Translations under genes and position numbers: made by a program
Notes under the pieces: generated by a model
Databases searched by the model: none
What the model was told of the DNA's origin: nothing
The model's input: the letters and a program-made list of their open reading frames with translations, nothing else
Source: an uncultured Bacteroidia bacterium
GTDB lineage: Bacteria; Bacteroidota; Bacteroidia; Bacteroidales; UBA932
Length of the DNA stretch: 53,369 bases
Reading direction: 5' to 3'
Assembly: GCA_902778105.1 (NCBI GenBank)
Contig: CACYWN010000013.1
Location: 1-53,369, forward strand
Part shown: one piece after another, positions 33,501 to 41,968 of the stretch
Layout: the number at the start of each line of letters is the position of its first letter
Position numbering within the stretch: position 1 is the first letter of the stretch

Positions 33501-34417
33501 TTGCCTACCGATTTGATGCCGCTTCAGGTGAACTGGTGTCAGCGGTCGTGGACGGAAAGGAAATGCTCTCCGCACCGCTCCGGCTCAATGTCTGGCGGGC
33601 GCCGCTCGCGAACGAATTGGACGGTTGGAACAGCGGAAGCGGCGGAAGGATTGACGCAAACGGATACGGAACGCTCGGTTCCGGGATGGTGCTGGCCTCC
33701 CATTACTATGTGGCGGGTCTGGACCGGATGTCTGCGCTGCCCATCCGGGTGGATGCCCGGGAAGTGGGGGACGAGGTGGTCGTCAATGTCCGCGACCTGG
33801 CTTTGCTGGGCAGTGAGAACGTCCAGTTGGACGCCTATATCAGTGGTAATACGTATAACGGGTTTGACGAAACGTGGACCTGGCGTGTTGCCGGCGACGG
33901 TACGCTGACTGTGTGTCACAAAGTGTGCCCGCAGGGGAACATGCCAGCCTGGCTCCCGCGCCTGGGCGTCACCCTCATGCTGGACAAGTCCCTGGACCGG
34001 GTTGAATGGCATGGAAGGGGGCCGCAGGCTTCCTATCCGGACCGCAGAAGCGGTTACCGGCTGGGAGTCTGGCAGTCGGACATCGATGCGATGTACGAGC
34101 CCTACCTGATTCCCCAGGATTACGGCCTGAGGATGGACAGCCGCTGGGTCCGGATGACGGACGCGGCCGGCACCGGCCTGGAATTCTCCATGGACCAGCC
34201 GTTCGCCTTCAACGCGTATGACTGCACTACGGACAACCTCACCAAGGCCCTGTACCAGTTTGACCTGCAGCGGGGAGGTGACATCACCTTGAACCTGGAC
34301 TACACCACCTCCGGCGTCGGGGATACTGCCCGGGGAATCCTGGGTGCTTACAGGGCTTACCCGACCGTTTATGAACGGACCCTCCGGATCCGGCCGCTCC
34401 ACCGTGGAGCGGAATGA
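30560..34417 (+). CDS. Very large secreted GH2 with inserted LamG-like domain
   Basis: A 1285-residue GH2 enzyme. Signal peptide (1-20), sugar-binding domain with an extra loop (about 35-250), Ig-like domain, barrel with acid/base Glu501 (SAGNESGEG) and nucleophile Glu567 (FMDEY). At about residues 620-795 a concanavalin A/LamG-like domain (WHNVTATYDGASMKLYIDG) interrupts the barrel region before GSIWPDRTPQPEMWQ; a C-terminal small-chain beta-galactosidase domain follows. The ATG at 30560 overlaps the upstream stop (TGATG), so translation is coupled; a GTG one codon earlier is also possible. A beta-galactosidase or related exo-activity is likely; the insert may bind the polymer. Confidence 0.88.
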   Translation: MTVKTAFSCCLLALALPAGAQSYLDRLPDYIENTSVFEENQEPGRAFHLPEQSLSLNGTWKFGYYECPSEVPADFFKPAFNDRKWRTIEVPSNWEMQGYGQAVFRNVTAPFPLLPPKAMRERFLAALETPDLPANAREYFLSRLGGSVTPPPFAVSVPEVPEFNPTGAYRTVFTLPRDWKDQQVFLRFEKVASASFVWVNGQEVGYNEGAQEPAEYNVTKYLKPGKNTLAVLVLKYCDGYYLEGQDYWRLAGIFDDVTLYASPQARIWDWQVITDFGPDFVDSDLSVAVDLRGFDVQGNGYKVEATVSKEGKKVAEMAGGPVSIGPDSFQTVKLAAKVTAPEKWTAETPALYRLDLVLTDASGKVVDKVGKRIGFKKTEIRDGVFYLNGQPIKVSAECSHMQHPTLGHAMTEEVVRRDMEILKQFNFNAVRTSHYPPVNEYLDLADEYGLYVIDETGDESHASEYVSDWPEFTEMYRERVRRMVLRDRNHACVLFWSAGNESGEGNNITEVVKEGKRLDPTRFWMYGGNAAKHPAEDIVGPRYPIPLEHEIGYGLDREDLRPSFMDEYLSVAGNGGGAMDDFWEVIYAHPKLLGGAIWDFVSPGLEEPVRALKDRSPNAVPAHIMGKATLVNGPTGKAIDLDKQDQWVQVYRADAVEIAGDRLTLTLDVLPRKYNVSGGYLLTKGENQYGLRQYRDERLDFYLDTGKKQVLSAALPADWEGKWHNVTATYDGASMKLYIDGSEVASQPMQGRIRNLPLAVCIGRNEETCGQETGVYTCDAVIDNVGIFAEALQPGSFDPSRASLWLDFEEESVEGTFWTYGLGARTYGSIWPDRTPQPEMWQMKKSTQPLSFRLLDPEQGTVEVWNRSRFLNASHYATSWTLTADADVVASGGMPLDVAPMDRAVVRIPMPHPEAVPGKEYRLTVSSVLAADEVWAPKGHEVSWDQFELSSWNVPAKPVPASGKARLGRDGSGFTVTGEGFAYRFDAASGELVSAVVDGKEMLSAPLRLNVWRAPLANELDGWNSGSGGRIDANGYGTLGSGMVLASHYYVAGLDRMSALPIRVDAREVGDEVVVNVRDLALLGSENVQLDAYISGNTYNGFDETWTWRVAGDGTLTVCHKVCPQGNMPAWLPRLGVTLMLDKSLDRVEWHGRGPQASYPDRRSGYRLGVWQSDIDAMYEPYLIPQDYGLRMDSRWVRMTDAAGTGLEFSMDQPFAFNAYDCTTDNLTKALYQFDLQRGGDITLNLDYTTSGVGDTARGILGAYRAYPTVYERTLRIRPLHRGAE

Positions 34418-34425
34418 AAAATGAC

Positions 34426-34433
34426 TATCTTTG
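34426..34433 (+). promoter_or_regulatory. Promoter -7 box of lpdA
   Basis: TATCTTTG, followed by CA, is a typical Bacteroidetes -7 box. It ends 36 bases before the ATG at 34470 and separates this gene from the PUL arm. A short GC-rich hairpin (34394-34412) at the end of the upstream gene lacks a T run. Confidence 0.65.
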
Positions 34434-34469
34434 CACCTGTGGAATAAATTGAACCAGATAAACTGAACT

Positions 34470-35849
34470 ATGTACGATCTTGCCATCATCGGGGGAGGCC
34501 CGGGCGGCTATGTGGCCGCGGAACGTGCCGGTGCCGCCGGCCTCTCCGTCATCCTTTTCGAAAAACGTGAACTGGGCGGCGTATGCCTGAACGAAGGCTG
34601 CATCCCGACCAAGACCCTGCTGTACAGCGCCAAGGTGCTGGACTATGCCCACCATGCCGACAAGTACGGCGTGTCCGTGGAAGGCGCGTCCCTGGATTAT
34701 GCCAAGGTGTCGAAGCGCAAGGACAAGGTTGTCAAGAAACTGGTCGGCGGCGTCAAGGTCAAGATGCGGGAAGCCTCCGTCGAGGTTGTGAGGGGCGAGG
34801 CGGTGATCCAGGGAAAGACCGGAGACGTCATCACCATCGTTTCCGGCGACCAGGCTTTCGAAGCCCGTAACCTCCTGGTGTGCACCGGCTCCGAGGCGGC
34901 CGTCCCGCCGATTCCCGGTCTCCGGGAGGGCCTCGGTGATACGGTGCTGACCAACCGGGAGATCCTGGCCCTGGAGCAGCGGCCCGAGAGCCTCGTCGTC
35001 ATCGGCGGCGGCGTCATCGGAATGGAGTTCGCCAGCTTCTTCAACTCCATCGGCACCCAAGTGACGGTGGTGGAGATGCTTCCGAAGATCCTGGGCCCGA
35101 TGGACGACGAAATCAGCGCGATGCTCCAGGCCCAGTATGCGAAGAAGGGCGTGGAGTTCCATCTGAGCTGCAAGGTGACGGCCGTGGAAGGGAACGATGT
35201 CGTCTATGAGGACCCGGACGGGAATGTCTGCCGCGCCACGGGGGAGAAGATCCTCGTTTCCGTCGGGCGCAGGGCGAACATCCAGGGTTTCGGCCTGGAG
35301 AACATCGGCGTGGAATTCGCCTTGAATCCCGCCGGCCGTCCTTACGGCATCAAGGTCGACGACCACATGCGTACGAACGTTCCCGGCGTCTATGCGGCGG
35401 GCGATGTGACCGGCTTCTCGATGCTGGCCCATACCGCCTCCCGCGAAGGCGAGGTGGCCGTGAACGGTATCCTGGGCAAGGCCGACCGGATGCGCTACAA
35501 CGCCATCCCGGGCGTGGTCTATACGAATCCTGAGGTGGCGGGCGTGGGCGTTACCGAGGCCGAAGCGGAGAAGAAGGGGTTGGATTGCGTCGTCCTGAAA
35601 CTCCCGATGGCCTATGCCGGACGCTTCGTGGCCGAAAACGAGCGGGGCGAGGGCCTCTGCAAGGTCATTGTCGGCCGGGAGGACCACAAGGTGCTGGGCG
35701 TCCATATGCTGGGCAATCCCTGCTCCGAGATGATCCACGGTGCCTGCATCGCCATCGAGCAGGGGATGACTGTCGAGCAGCTGAAGGAAGTCGTCTTCCC
35801 GCACCCGACTGTCTCCGAAATCCTGAAGGAAACCGTTTTTACGCTGTAG
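34470..35849 (+). CDS. lpdA: Dihydrolipoamide dehydrogenase
   Basis: A 459-residue flavoprotein disulfide reductase, the E3 subunit of 2-oxoacid dehydrogenase or glycine cleavage complexes; it reoxidises dihydrolipoamide with NAD. The FAD site (GGGPGGYVAAE) is at residues 8-18, the redox disulfide Cys39/Cys44 is in GGVCLNEGC, an NAD-binding GGGVIGMEF lies near 178, and the active-site pair His445/Glu450 is in HPTVSE. Length is normal. It stands alone, with its own promoter; no E1 or E2 gene is in the window. Confidence 0.95.
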   Translation: MYDLAIIGGGPGGYVAAERAGAAGLSVILFEKRELGGVCLNEGCIPTKTLLYSAKVLDYAHHADKYGVSVEGASLDYAKVSKRKDKVVKKLVGGVKVKMREASVEVVRGEAVIQGKTGDVITIVSGDQAFEARNLLVCTGSEAAVPPIPGLREGLGDTVLTNREILALEQRPESLVVIGGGVIGMEFASFFNSIGTQVTVVEMLPKILGPMDDEISAMLQAQYAKKGVEFHLSCKVTAVEGNDVVYEDPDGNVCRATGEKILVSVGRRANIQGFGLENIGVEFALNPAGRPYGIKVDDHMRTNVPGVYAAGDVTGFSMLAHTASREGEVAVNGILGKADRMRYNAIPGVVYTNPEVAGVGVTEAEAEKKGLDCVVLKLPMAYAGRFVAENERGEGLCKVIVGREDHKVLGVHMLGNPCSEMIHGACIAIEQGMTVEQLKEVVFPHPTVSEILKETVFTL

Positions 35850-35855
35850 GCGGGT

Positions 35856-36845
35856 TTACCGCTTGTAGATGTTGAACCGCCAGGTGATCCCCACGTCGAA
35901 GTTGTTCACCCGGTCGTGGTTGTCCCTGAAATAGACGGCGTGCAGGCGGAGGTTCTCGTTTCCGAGCGGGAAATACTCCACCCCGGCGCCCCCATACAGA
36001 TAGTCGTTCCCGGCTGGCAGGACCAAATCGTAGGAAATGCCGTCGGGAGCGACGTTTTCCGCGTCATTCCGTTCATAGCCTACCTTGGTGCAGAGGTTCC
36101 ACTTGCCCAGGGTAAGGATGGCCTTGCTGATGATGGTCCAGTCGGAGAACAGGAAACGGGGCTGGCCGAAGGCGGCGCGGTTGATGTAGTCCACGTCCAC
36201 GACCAGGTCTCCGAACGAGAACTTGTTTCCCAATGCGATCCAGTTCATCTTCCGGTGCAACTCGTCTTCCACGTAGTTGTAGCTCCAGGTAGTGCGCCAG
36301 ATGCCGATCTCTCCGTTCCAGTACAGATTGTAGGAATAGGCGTCCTGCGTGCCCGGCGAAATGGGGGATGGACAGAATTCCACGGAGATGTGGTGCCCGG
36401 GGGCGGGGGAGTAAGTGGCAGTGGCGCCAAAAGCGTAATACTGGTACAGCCGGCTGCTGAAAGCCCCGTAATAGTAGACGTCGATCGGAGGGGAGTCGAT
36501 CTCATAGCCGCCGATGAGGATGGCCTGTTTCCCCGCGGTGAAAGACCACTTGGGCGTGGCCTGCCACTTGAGCCAGAGGAAGTCGGTGGCGTTGAAGGGG
36601 TTCAATTCGTCGATTTTCTTGTTCAGCCGCTGCCGCACCCGGAACGTGAGATTATCCGCCAGTTGTCCCTTGATGTGGAGGTTCAGGTAATCTCCCTGGA
36701 AATGGGAGTTGTATACCCCGTCCATGGTCTGCTCGTGGAAAGTGGCGCGGGTGTCGATGGAAACTTCGTCCACGTGGGTCTGCTGGGCATGGAGGAACGA
36801 GGCGGCCAGCAGGAAGCCGAGGACTGTCAGAAAGCGGAACCGCAT
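35856..36845 (-). CDS. Porin-like outer-membrane beta-barrel
   Basis: A 329-residue exported protein (signal peptide about 1-20, ending LHAQ). Alternating hydrophobic strands ending in turns (FRVRQRLNKK, KWSFTAGKQAILIGGYEID, VDVDYINRAA) and an aromatic, basic C-terminus (GITWRFNIYKR) indicate a beta-barrel of the phosphate-selective porin or OprO/P type. It follows serB by three bases and is converged on by lpdA with a six-base gap. The substrate is unknown. Confidence 0.75.
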   Translation of the reverse strand: MRFRFLTVLGFLLAASFLHAQQTHVDEVSIDTRATFHEQTMDGVYNSHFQGDYLNLHIKGQLADNLTFRVRQRLNKKIDELNPFNATDFLWLKWQATPKWSFTAGKQAILIGGYEIDSPPIDVYYYGAFSSRLYQYYAFGATATYSPAPGHHISVEFCPSPISPGTQDAYSYNLYWNGEIGIWRTTWSYNYVEDELHRKMNWIALGNKFSFGDLVVDVDYINRAAFGQPRFLFSDWTIISKAILTLGKWNLCTKVGYERNDAENVAPDGISYDLVLPAGNDYLYGGAGVEYFPLGNENLRLHAVYFRDNHDRVNNFDVGITWRFNIYKR

Positions 36846-36848
36846 GGA

Positions 36849-38078
<1,230 letters not shown>

Positions 38079-38087
38079 GGGGCGTTT

Positions 38088-39455
38088 TTACTTGAAGAAT
38101 CTGTCGACCTCCTTGACGGTTTCGGGAAGGGCGAAGACGGCGACGCGGTCGTAGGGTTCGATCCGGGTGTCGCCCACGGCAATGAAGGATTCGCTGCCGC
38201 GGATGATGCCGCCGATGATGGCGTTGCGCGGGAATCCGATGTCCTTCAGCGCGCCCTTGGTGACCTTGGAGTTCGGTGCCGCCGTATATTCCAGCACTTC
38301 CGCGTCCGTCCCGCTCATGTAGCGGACGAAGCGGACCTTGTCGGACAGGGTGAACTTGAAGATGCGGCCGGCGGTGATGAGTTTCTTGTTGATGACCGCG
38401 TCTACGCCCATATCCTCGGCCAGACGCAGGTATTCCAGGTTCTCCACCTGGGCGATCGTGCGCGCCACGCCGAACTTCTTGGCGACCACGCAGGCGAGGA
38501 TGTTGGCCTCGTCGTTGCCGGTGACCGCCACGAGGGCGTCGTATTCGCGGATGCCTTCCTCCACGAGGAAGTCGGAATTCCGGCAGTCCCCGTTCGCGAC
38601 AATGACGTCGGAAGGCAGCTTTTCAGCCAGTTCCCGGCTGCGGTCCTTGTCGATTTCAATCAGTTTGACGGCCTCCAACTGCTGGCTGGATAGCTGGGCG
38701 GCAACCATCTCGCCGATTTCGCTGCCGCCGAGGATCATCGCCTTGTTCACCTCGATGTTGTCCTTTCCCAGGAACTTCATGATGGTGGGGACGCCTTCAC
38801 GCTTGGCGATGATGTACAGATGGTCGTTGTAGTTGAACTTGGTGTCGAATTTCGGGATGATGGTCTCACCCTTGCGGGCGATGGCGATGATGCGCAGCTG
38901 GGCCTGTGCCGACGCCGCCTCCATCGCCGCGGTGAACTCGGCGACCTTCATGTCCAGGATGGGAGAGTCGTCGTCCAGGCGGAAGACCACGAGTTGGAGC
39001 TTGCCGCGGGCGAAGTCCATCGAGTCGGTGGAGGCCGTGTGCTTGAGCATGTCGATGATCTCGTCGCTGGCGATTTTCTCGGGGTAGAAGAGCATGTCAA
39101 TGCCCATATCCTTGAACATCAGCTTGTTTTCCGGGAGAAGATAGGCTTCGTCCTCGATGCGGGCGATGACCCGCTTGGAGCCCAGCCGCTTGGCGAGCAA
39201 GGCGCTGACGATGTTCACGGTCTGGGTGGTGAAGGGGTTGACCGCGATGAAGAGATCGGCCCGGGCGCAGCCGGCGTCGCGCAGGACCCTGACCGAGGAC
39301 GGATCCCCTACGACGGTGACCACGTCTGCGGTCGAGTTGAGCTTCTGGAGCCGTCCCTCGTTGTCGTCGATGACGGTGATGTCGCCGCCCTCGTGGCTGA
39401 GCATCTTCGCGAGGTGGGAACCCACCTGGCCGGCCCCTTCGATGATGATCTTCAT
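38088..39455 (-). CDS. trkA: Trk potassium transporter regulatory subunit TrkA
   Basis: A 455-residue cytoplasmic NAD-binding regulator of Trk-type potassium uptake. Two tandem units are visible, each a Rossmann (RCK) domain (GAGQVGSHLA at residue 7; GGSEIGEMVA near 235) followed by a TrkA-C domain. No trkH membrane partner is in the window; in many Bacteroidetes trkH is adjacent. First gene of the trkA-serB-porin operon. Confidence 0.93.
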   Translation of the reverse strand: MKIIIEGAGQVGSHLAKMLSHEGGDITVIDDNEGRLQKLNSTADVVTVVGDPSSVRVLRDAGCARADLFIAVNPFTTQTVNIVSALLAKRLGSKRVIARIEDEAYLLPENKLMFKDMGIDMLFYPEKIASDEIIDMLKHTASTDSMDFARGKLQLVVFRLDDDSPILDMKVAEFTAAMEAASAQAQLRIIAIARKGETIIPKFDTKFNYNDHLYIIAKREGVPTIMKFLGKDNIEVNKAMILGGSEIGEMVAAQLSSQQLEAVKLIEIDKDRSRELAEKLPSDVIVANGDCRNSDFLVEEGIREYDALVAVTGNDEANILACVVAKKFGVARTIAQVENLEYLRLAEDMGVDAVINKKLITAGRIFKFTLSDKVRFVRYMSGTDAEVLEYTAAPNSKVTKGALKDIGFPRNAIIGGIIRGSESFIAVGDTRIEPYDRVAVFALPETVKEVDRFFK

Positions 39456-39477
39456 ACGCCTTTGTTTTTAACGTCCA

Positions 39478-39485
39478 CAAATATA
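39478..39485 (-). promoter_or_regulatory. Promoter -7 box of trkA
   Basis: TATATTTG on the minus strand, 22 bases before the trkA ATG at 39455, is an exact TAnnTTTG match in an AT-rich divergent spacer. Confidence 0.65.
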
Positions 39486-39507
39486 GTCAATTCTTCACAA
39501 ATTTGTT

Positions 39508-39515
39508 TATATTTG
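39508..39515 (+). promoter_or_regulatory. Promoter -7 box of the M48 peptidase gene
   Basis: TATATTTG on the plus strand ends only four bases before the first ATG at 39520. Transcription would start at or next to that ATG, so the message may be leaderless or use the second ATG at 39523. Confidence 0.55.
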
Positions 39516-39519
39516 CGGT

Positions 39520-40305
39520 ATGATGAAACGACTCCTTGCCTTTGCAGCCGGCGCGCTGTTGCTCGTCTCCTGCTCCGAAACCTTCAACGCGGCCCGCGCC
39601 CTCCAGGGCGGAATGATCGCCGCGCAGGCCCTGTCCCTTTCCGACGAACAGGTCCAGGCCTATGTCCACCAATACATTACCCAGCTTGATGCCCAGAGCC
39701 GTGTCCTGCCGGAGAGCAATCCCTACACCAAGCGGCTCCGCAACCTGACGAAGGGGCTGGATGCCGTGGACGGCGTTCCGCTGAACTTCAAGGTTTATCA
39801 GGAGGACCAGGTCAATGCGTTCGCCTGCGCCGACGGCAGCGTCCGGGTCTATACCGGGATCATGGACGTCATGACGGACAACGAACTGCTCGGGGTCATC
39901 GGCCATGAAATCGGCCATGTCGCCCTCAAGCACACCAAGAAAGAGATGCGCACGCAGCTCCTGACGAGCGCCGCCCTCGAAGGGCTGGCCTCCACCAGCG
40001 AGACGGCCGCTGTCCTGACCGACTCCCAGCTCGGCGCCATCGGAAATGCCGTCCTGAACGCACAGTATTCCAAGAAACAGGAGAGCCAGGCCGACGATTA
40101 CGGCTATGAATTCCTGAAGGCTGCCGGCAAGAACCCCTGGGGAATGGCGATGTCCTTTGAGAAGCTGCAGATGGTAGCCGGAGGTTCCGGTGCCCAGGCA
40201 GGTGCCGTACAGAAGCTGTTCTCTTCCCATCCGGATACGGAAACCCGCATCAAGCGGATGGCTGCCAGGGCTACCCAGGAAGGGTACAAGCGCCCGGCTA
40301 ATTGA
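39520..40305 (+). CDS. M48-family zinc metallopeptidase lipoprotein
   Basis: A 261-residue lipoprotein (lipobox LLVSC) with the M48 zinc motif HEIGHVALKH (about residue 128) and the downstream ESQADDYGYEF helix that supplies the third ligand. It resembles LoiP/YcaL-type outer-membrane quality-control proteases. It starts as MMKRLLAF; either Met may be used. The final eight bases overlap the 3' end of the convergent glycosyltransferase gene. Confidence 0.9.
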   Translation: MMKRLLAFAAGALLLVSCSETFNAARALQGGMIAAQALSLSDEQVQAYVHQYITQLDAQSRVLPESNPYTKRLRNLTKGLDAVDGVPLNFKVYQEDQVNAFACADGSVRVYTGIMDVMTDNELLGVIGHEIGHVALKHTKKEMRTQLLTSAALEGLASTSETAAVLTDSQLGAIGNAVLNAQYSKKQESQADDYGYEFLKAAGKNPWGMAMSFEKLQMVAGGSGAQAGAVQKLFSSHPDTETRIKRMAARATQEGYKRPAN

Positions 40306-41335
40306 ATTTGATTTTCCGGCCCGTCAGGGCCCGGATCACCATCCAGCGGGGATACCACCCCTGGATGGTGGTTCTTTTTTGTGCCGCCACCTCCTCCGGG
40401 GCCGGCTCCCGCCGGAGTTTCCGGTATTCGGCATGGGCCTTGACGACAGCCTTGTAGGAGGCCCATTTCTTCGTGGCGAGATAGCTTGCGGCGGAAGCCC
40501 CGTCCAGCAGCATCCGGACAAAGATGCGGCGACGTGCCTTCCCCAGGGCTCCCTTGACGCTGGCCCCCTGGGCCCTGAAGGTCTTGGCGAGGTTGTTTTC
40601 CAGCATCAGGAGGTTGTTGCGGTAGTTGAGCCGTAACTTGAAGGGGGAATCGTTCGGGAGGGTCCCGCCTCCGATGTGGTACACGTACGACTCCGGTACT
40701 ACGCTCACCCGGTATCCGGCCAGCTGGATGCGCCAGCACAGGTCGATTTCCTCCATATGGGCGAAAAACCGGTCATCCAGGCCGCCGAGTTCCTTCCAGA
40801 GCCGGCTGCGGACCATCAGGCAGGCGCCGGAGACCCAGAAGACATCGGCGGGCGTATCGTATTGTCCCTCATCTTTTTCCACCATGCTCATGATCCGGCC
40901 GCGGCAGAAGGGATAGCCGTAGCGGTCGATGAATCCTCCGGCCGCCCCCGCATATTCGAAAGCGTTCCGGTCATACAGGGAGCGCAGTTTGGGACCGCAG
41001 GCGCCGCATTCCGGGTGGTTGTCCATCCAGTCCAACAGCGGCCTGAGCCAGTTCTTCGGTACTTCGATATCCGAGTTGATCAGGACATAGTATTCGGCCT
41101 CGACCTGGGCCAGGGCCCGGTTGTAGCCGCCGGTAAAGCCGTAATTGTCGTCCAGGAGGATCCGCCGGATCTGCGGGAATTCCGCTGCGAGCATTTCCGG
41201 GGACCCGTCTGCGGACGCATTGTCCGCAACAATGACTTCGGCATCCAATCCTTCCGTGGAAGCGATGAGCGCCGACAGGTACTCCCGGAGGTAATCCTTC
41301 GTATTCCAGTTCAGTATGACGACGGCTGTCTTCAC
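40298..41335 (-). CDS. Family 2 glycosyltransferase
   Basis: A 345-residue GT2 enzyme of the rhamnosyltransferase-like type (VVILNWNTKDYL at the start). Nucleotide-binding ADNASADGS and the metal-binding INSDIEV motif are in the first 110 residues, and EEIDLCWRIQLAG is near 210. It probably adds a sugar to a cell-surface polysaccharide or lipid-linked glycan. It uses a GTG start directly abutting the stop of the isomerase gene and is the last gene of a six-gene operon. The C-terminal coding region contains a terminator for the opposite-strand M48 gene. Confidence 0.9.
   Translation of the reverse strand: MKTAVVILNWNTKDYLREYLSALIASTEGLDAEVIVADNASADGSPEMLAAEFPQIRRILLDDNYGFTGGYNRALAQVEAEYYVLINSDIEVPKNWLRPLLDWMDNHPECGACGPKLRSLYDRNAFEYAGAAGGFIDRYGYPFCRGRIMSMVEKDEGQYDTPADVFWVSGACLMVRSRLWKELGGLDDRFFAHMEEIDLCWRIQLAGYRVSVVPESYVYHIGGGTLPNDSPFKLRLNYRNNLLMLENNLAKTFRAQGASVKGALGKARRRIFVRMLLDGASAASYLATKKWASYKAVVKAHAEYRKLRREPAPEEVAAQKRTTIQGWYPRWMVIRALTGRKIKFN
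40337..40380 (+). terminator. Terminator of the M48 gene, inside glycosyltransferase coding sequence
   Basis: CACCATCCAG (40337-40346) pairs with CTGGATGGTG (40361-40370), extended by GGG/CCC past one bulged base, followed by TTCTTTTTT at 40372-40380. It starts 32 bases after the M48 stop and reads in the plus direction, while the same bases encode the C-terminal end of the minus-strand GT2 protein. Confidence 0.8.
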
Positions 41336-41968
41336 CTATTCTTCTTCGTGATGACAATGGCCGTGGCCGCAGCATTCGCCGTCACCGTGATCGTGATGGC
41401 AGCATTCGCCGTCTTCCTGCCCGTGATGATGGTGGCAGTGCCCCTTTCCCTTGCCGTGGCAGCAGTGGTGTTCTTCCTCCAGCGGGAGGAATTCCCCGTG
41501 AAGGCCTTCGGTGAGTTCCTTTTCAGTGGCATCGCGCACGGAGAGCACTTCTCCCTTGAAATGCAGGACTTTCCCGGCCATCGGATGGTTGAAATCCATG
41601 GTCACCCCTTCCTCTTTCACTTCCACCACGGTGGCGTTGGCGATGGAGCCGTCGGCGCCGACCATCGGCAGGATCCGCCCGATTTCCATCAGGTCCTCGC
41701 GGATTTCGCCCTGGATGGTGAAAGCGCTCTTCGGGAGGAGGATGCGGCGTTTTTCGTCGTAGGCCCCGTAACCTTCCTCGGGCTGGATGGTGAAGGCGAA
41801 GGCGCCTCCCTCTTCCAGGCCTTCCAGTTCAGCTTCGAAACGGGGGATAAGCATATGCATGCCCTGGATGTAGTCCAGGGGCTGGTCCTTTGTCGCGGCA
41901 TCCACCACTTTTCCTTCCACTTCCAGTTCGTAGGTAAGGGCCACCACTTTGTTTTTCTCGATTTTCAT
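41336..41968 (-). CDS. slyD: SlyD-type FKBP peptidyl-prolyl isomerase with metal-binding tail
   Basis: A 210-residue FKBP-type isomerase with an insert-in-flap domain, as in SlyD (start MKIEKNKVVALTYELEVEG; DYIQGMHMLIPRFEAEL). The last 45 residues are extremely rich in His, Cys, Asp and Glu, including CHHHHG and GECCHHDHG, a nickel or other metal-binding tail longer in Cys than is usual. It folds proteins and may deliver metal. Its ATG overlaps the pmbA stop by four bases (ATGA). Confidence 0.92.
   Translation of the reverse strand: MKIEKNKVVALTYELEVEGKVVDAATKDQPLDYIQGMHMLIPRFEAELEGLEEGGAFAFTIQPEEGYGAYDEKRRILLPKSAFTIQGEIREDLMEIGRILPMVGADGSIANATVVEVKEEGVTMDFNHPMAGKVLHFKGEVLSVRDATEKELTEGLHGEFLPLEEEHHCCHGKGKGHCHHHHGQEDGECCHHDHGDGECCGHGHCHHEEE

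Noticed and set aside
34394-34412. GC-rich 8-bp hairpin at the end of the LamG-containing GH2 gene as a terminator
   Set aside because: No T run follows on the plus strand; it may only reflect codon choice.
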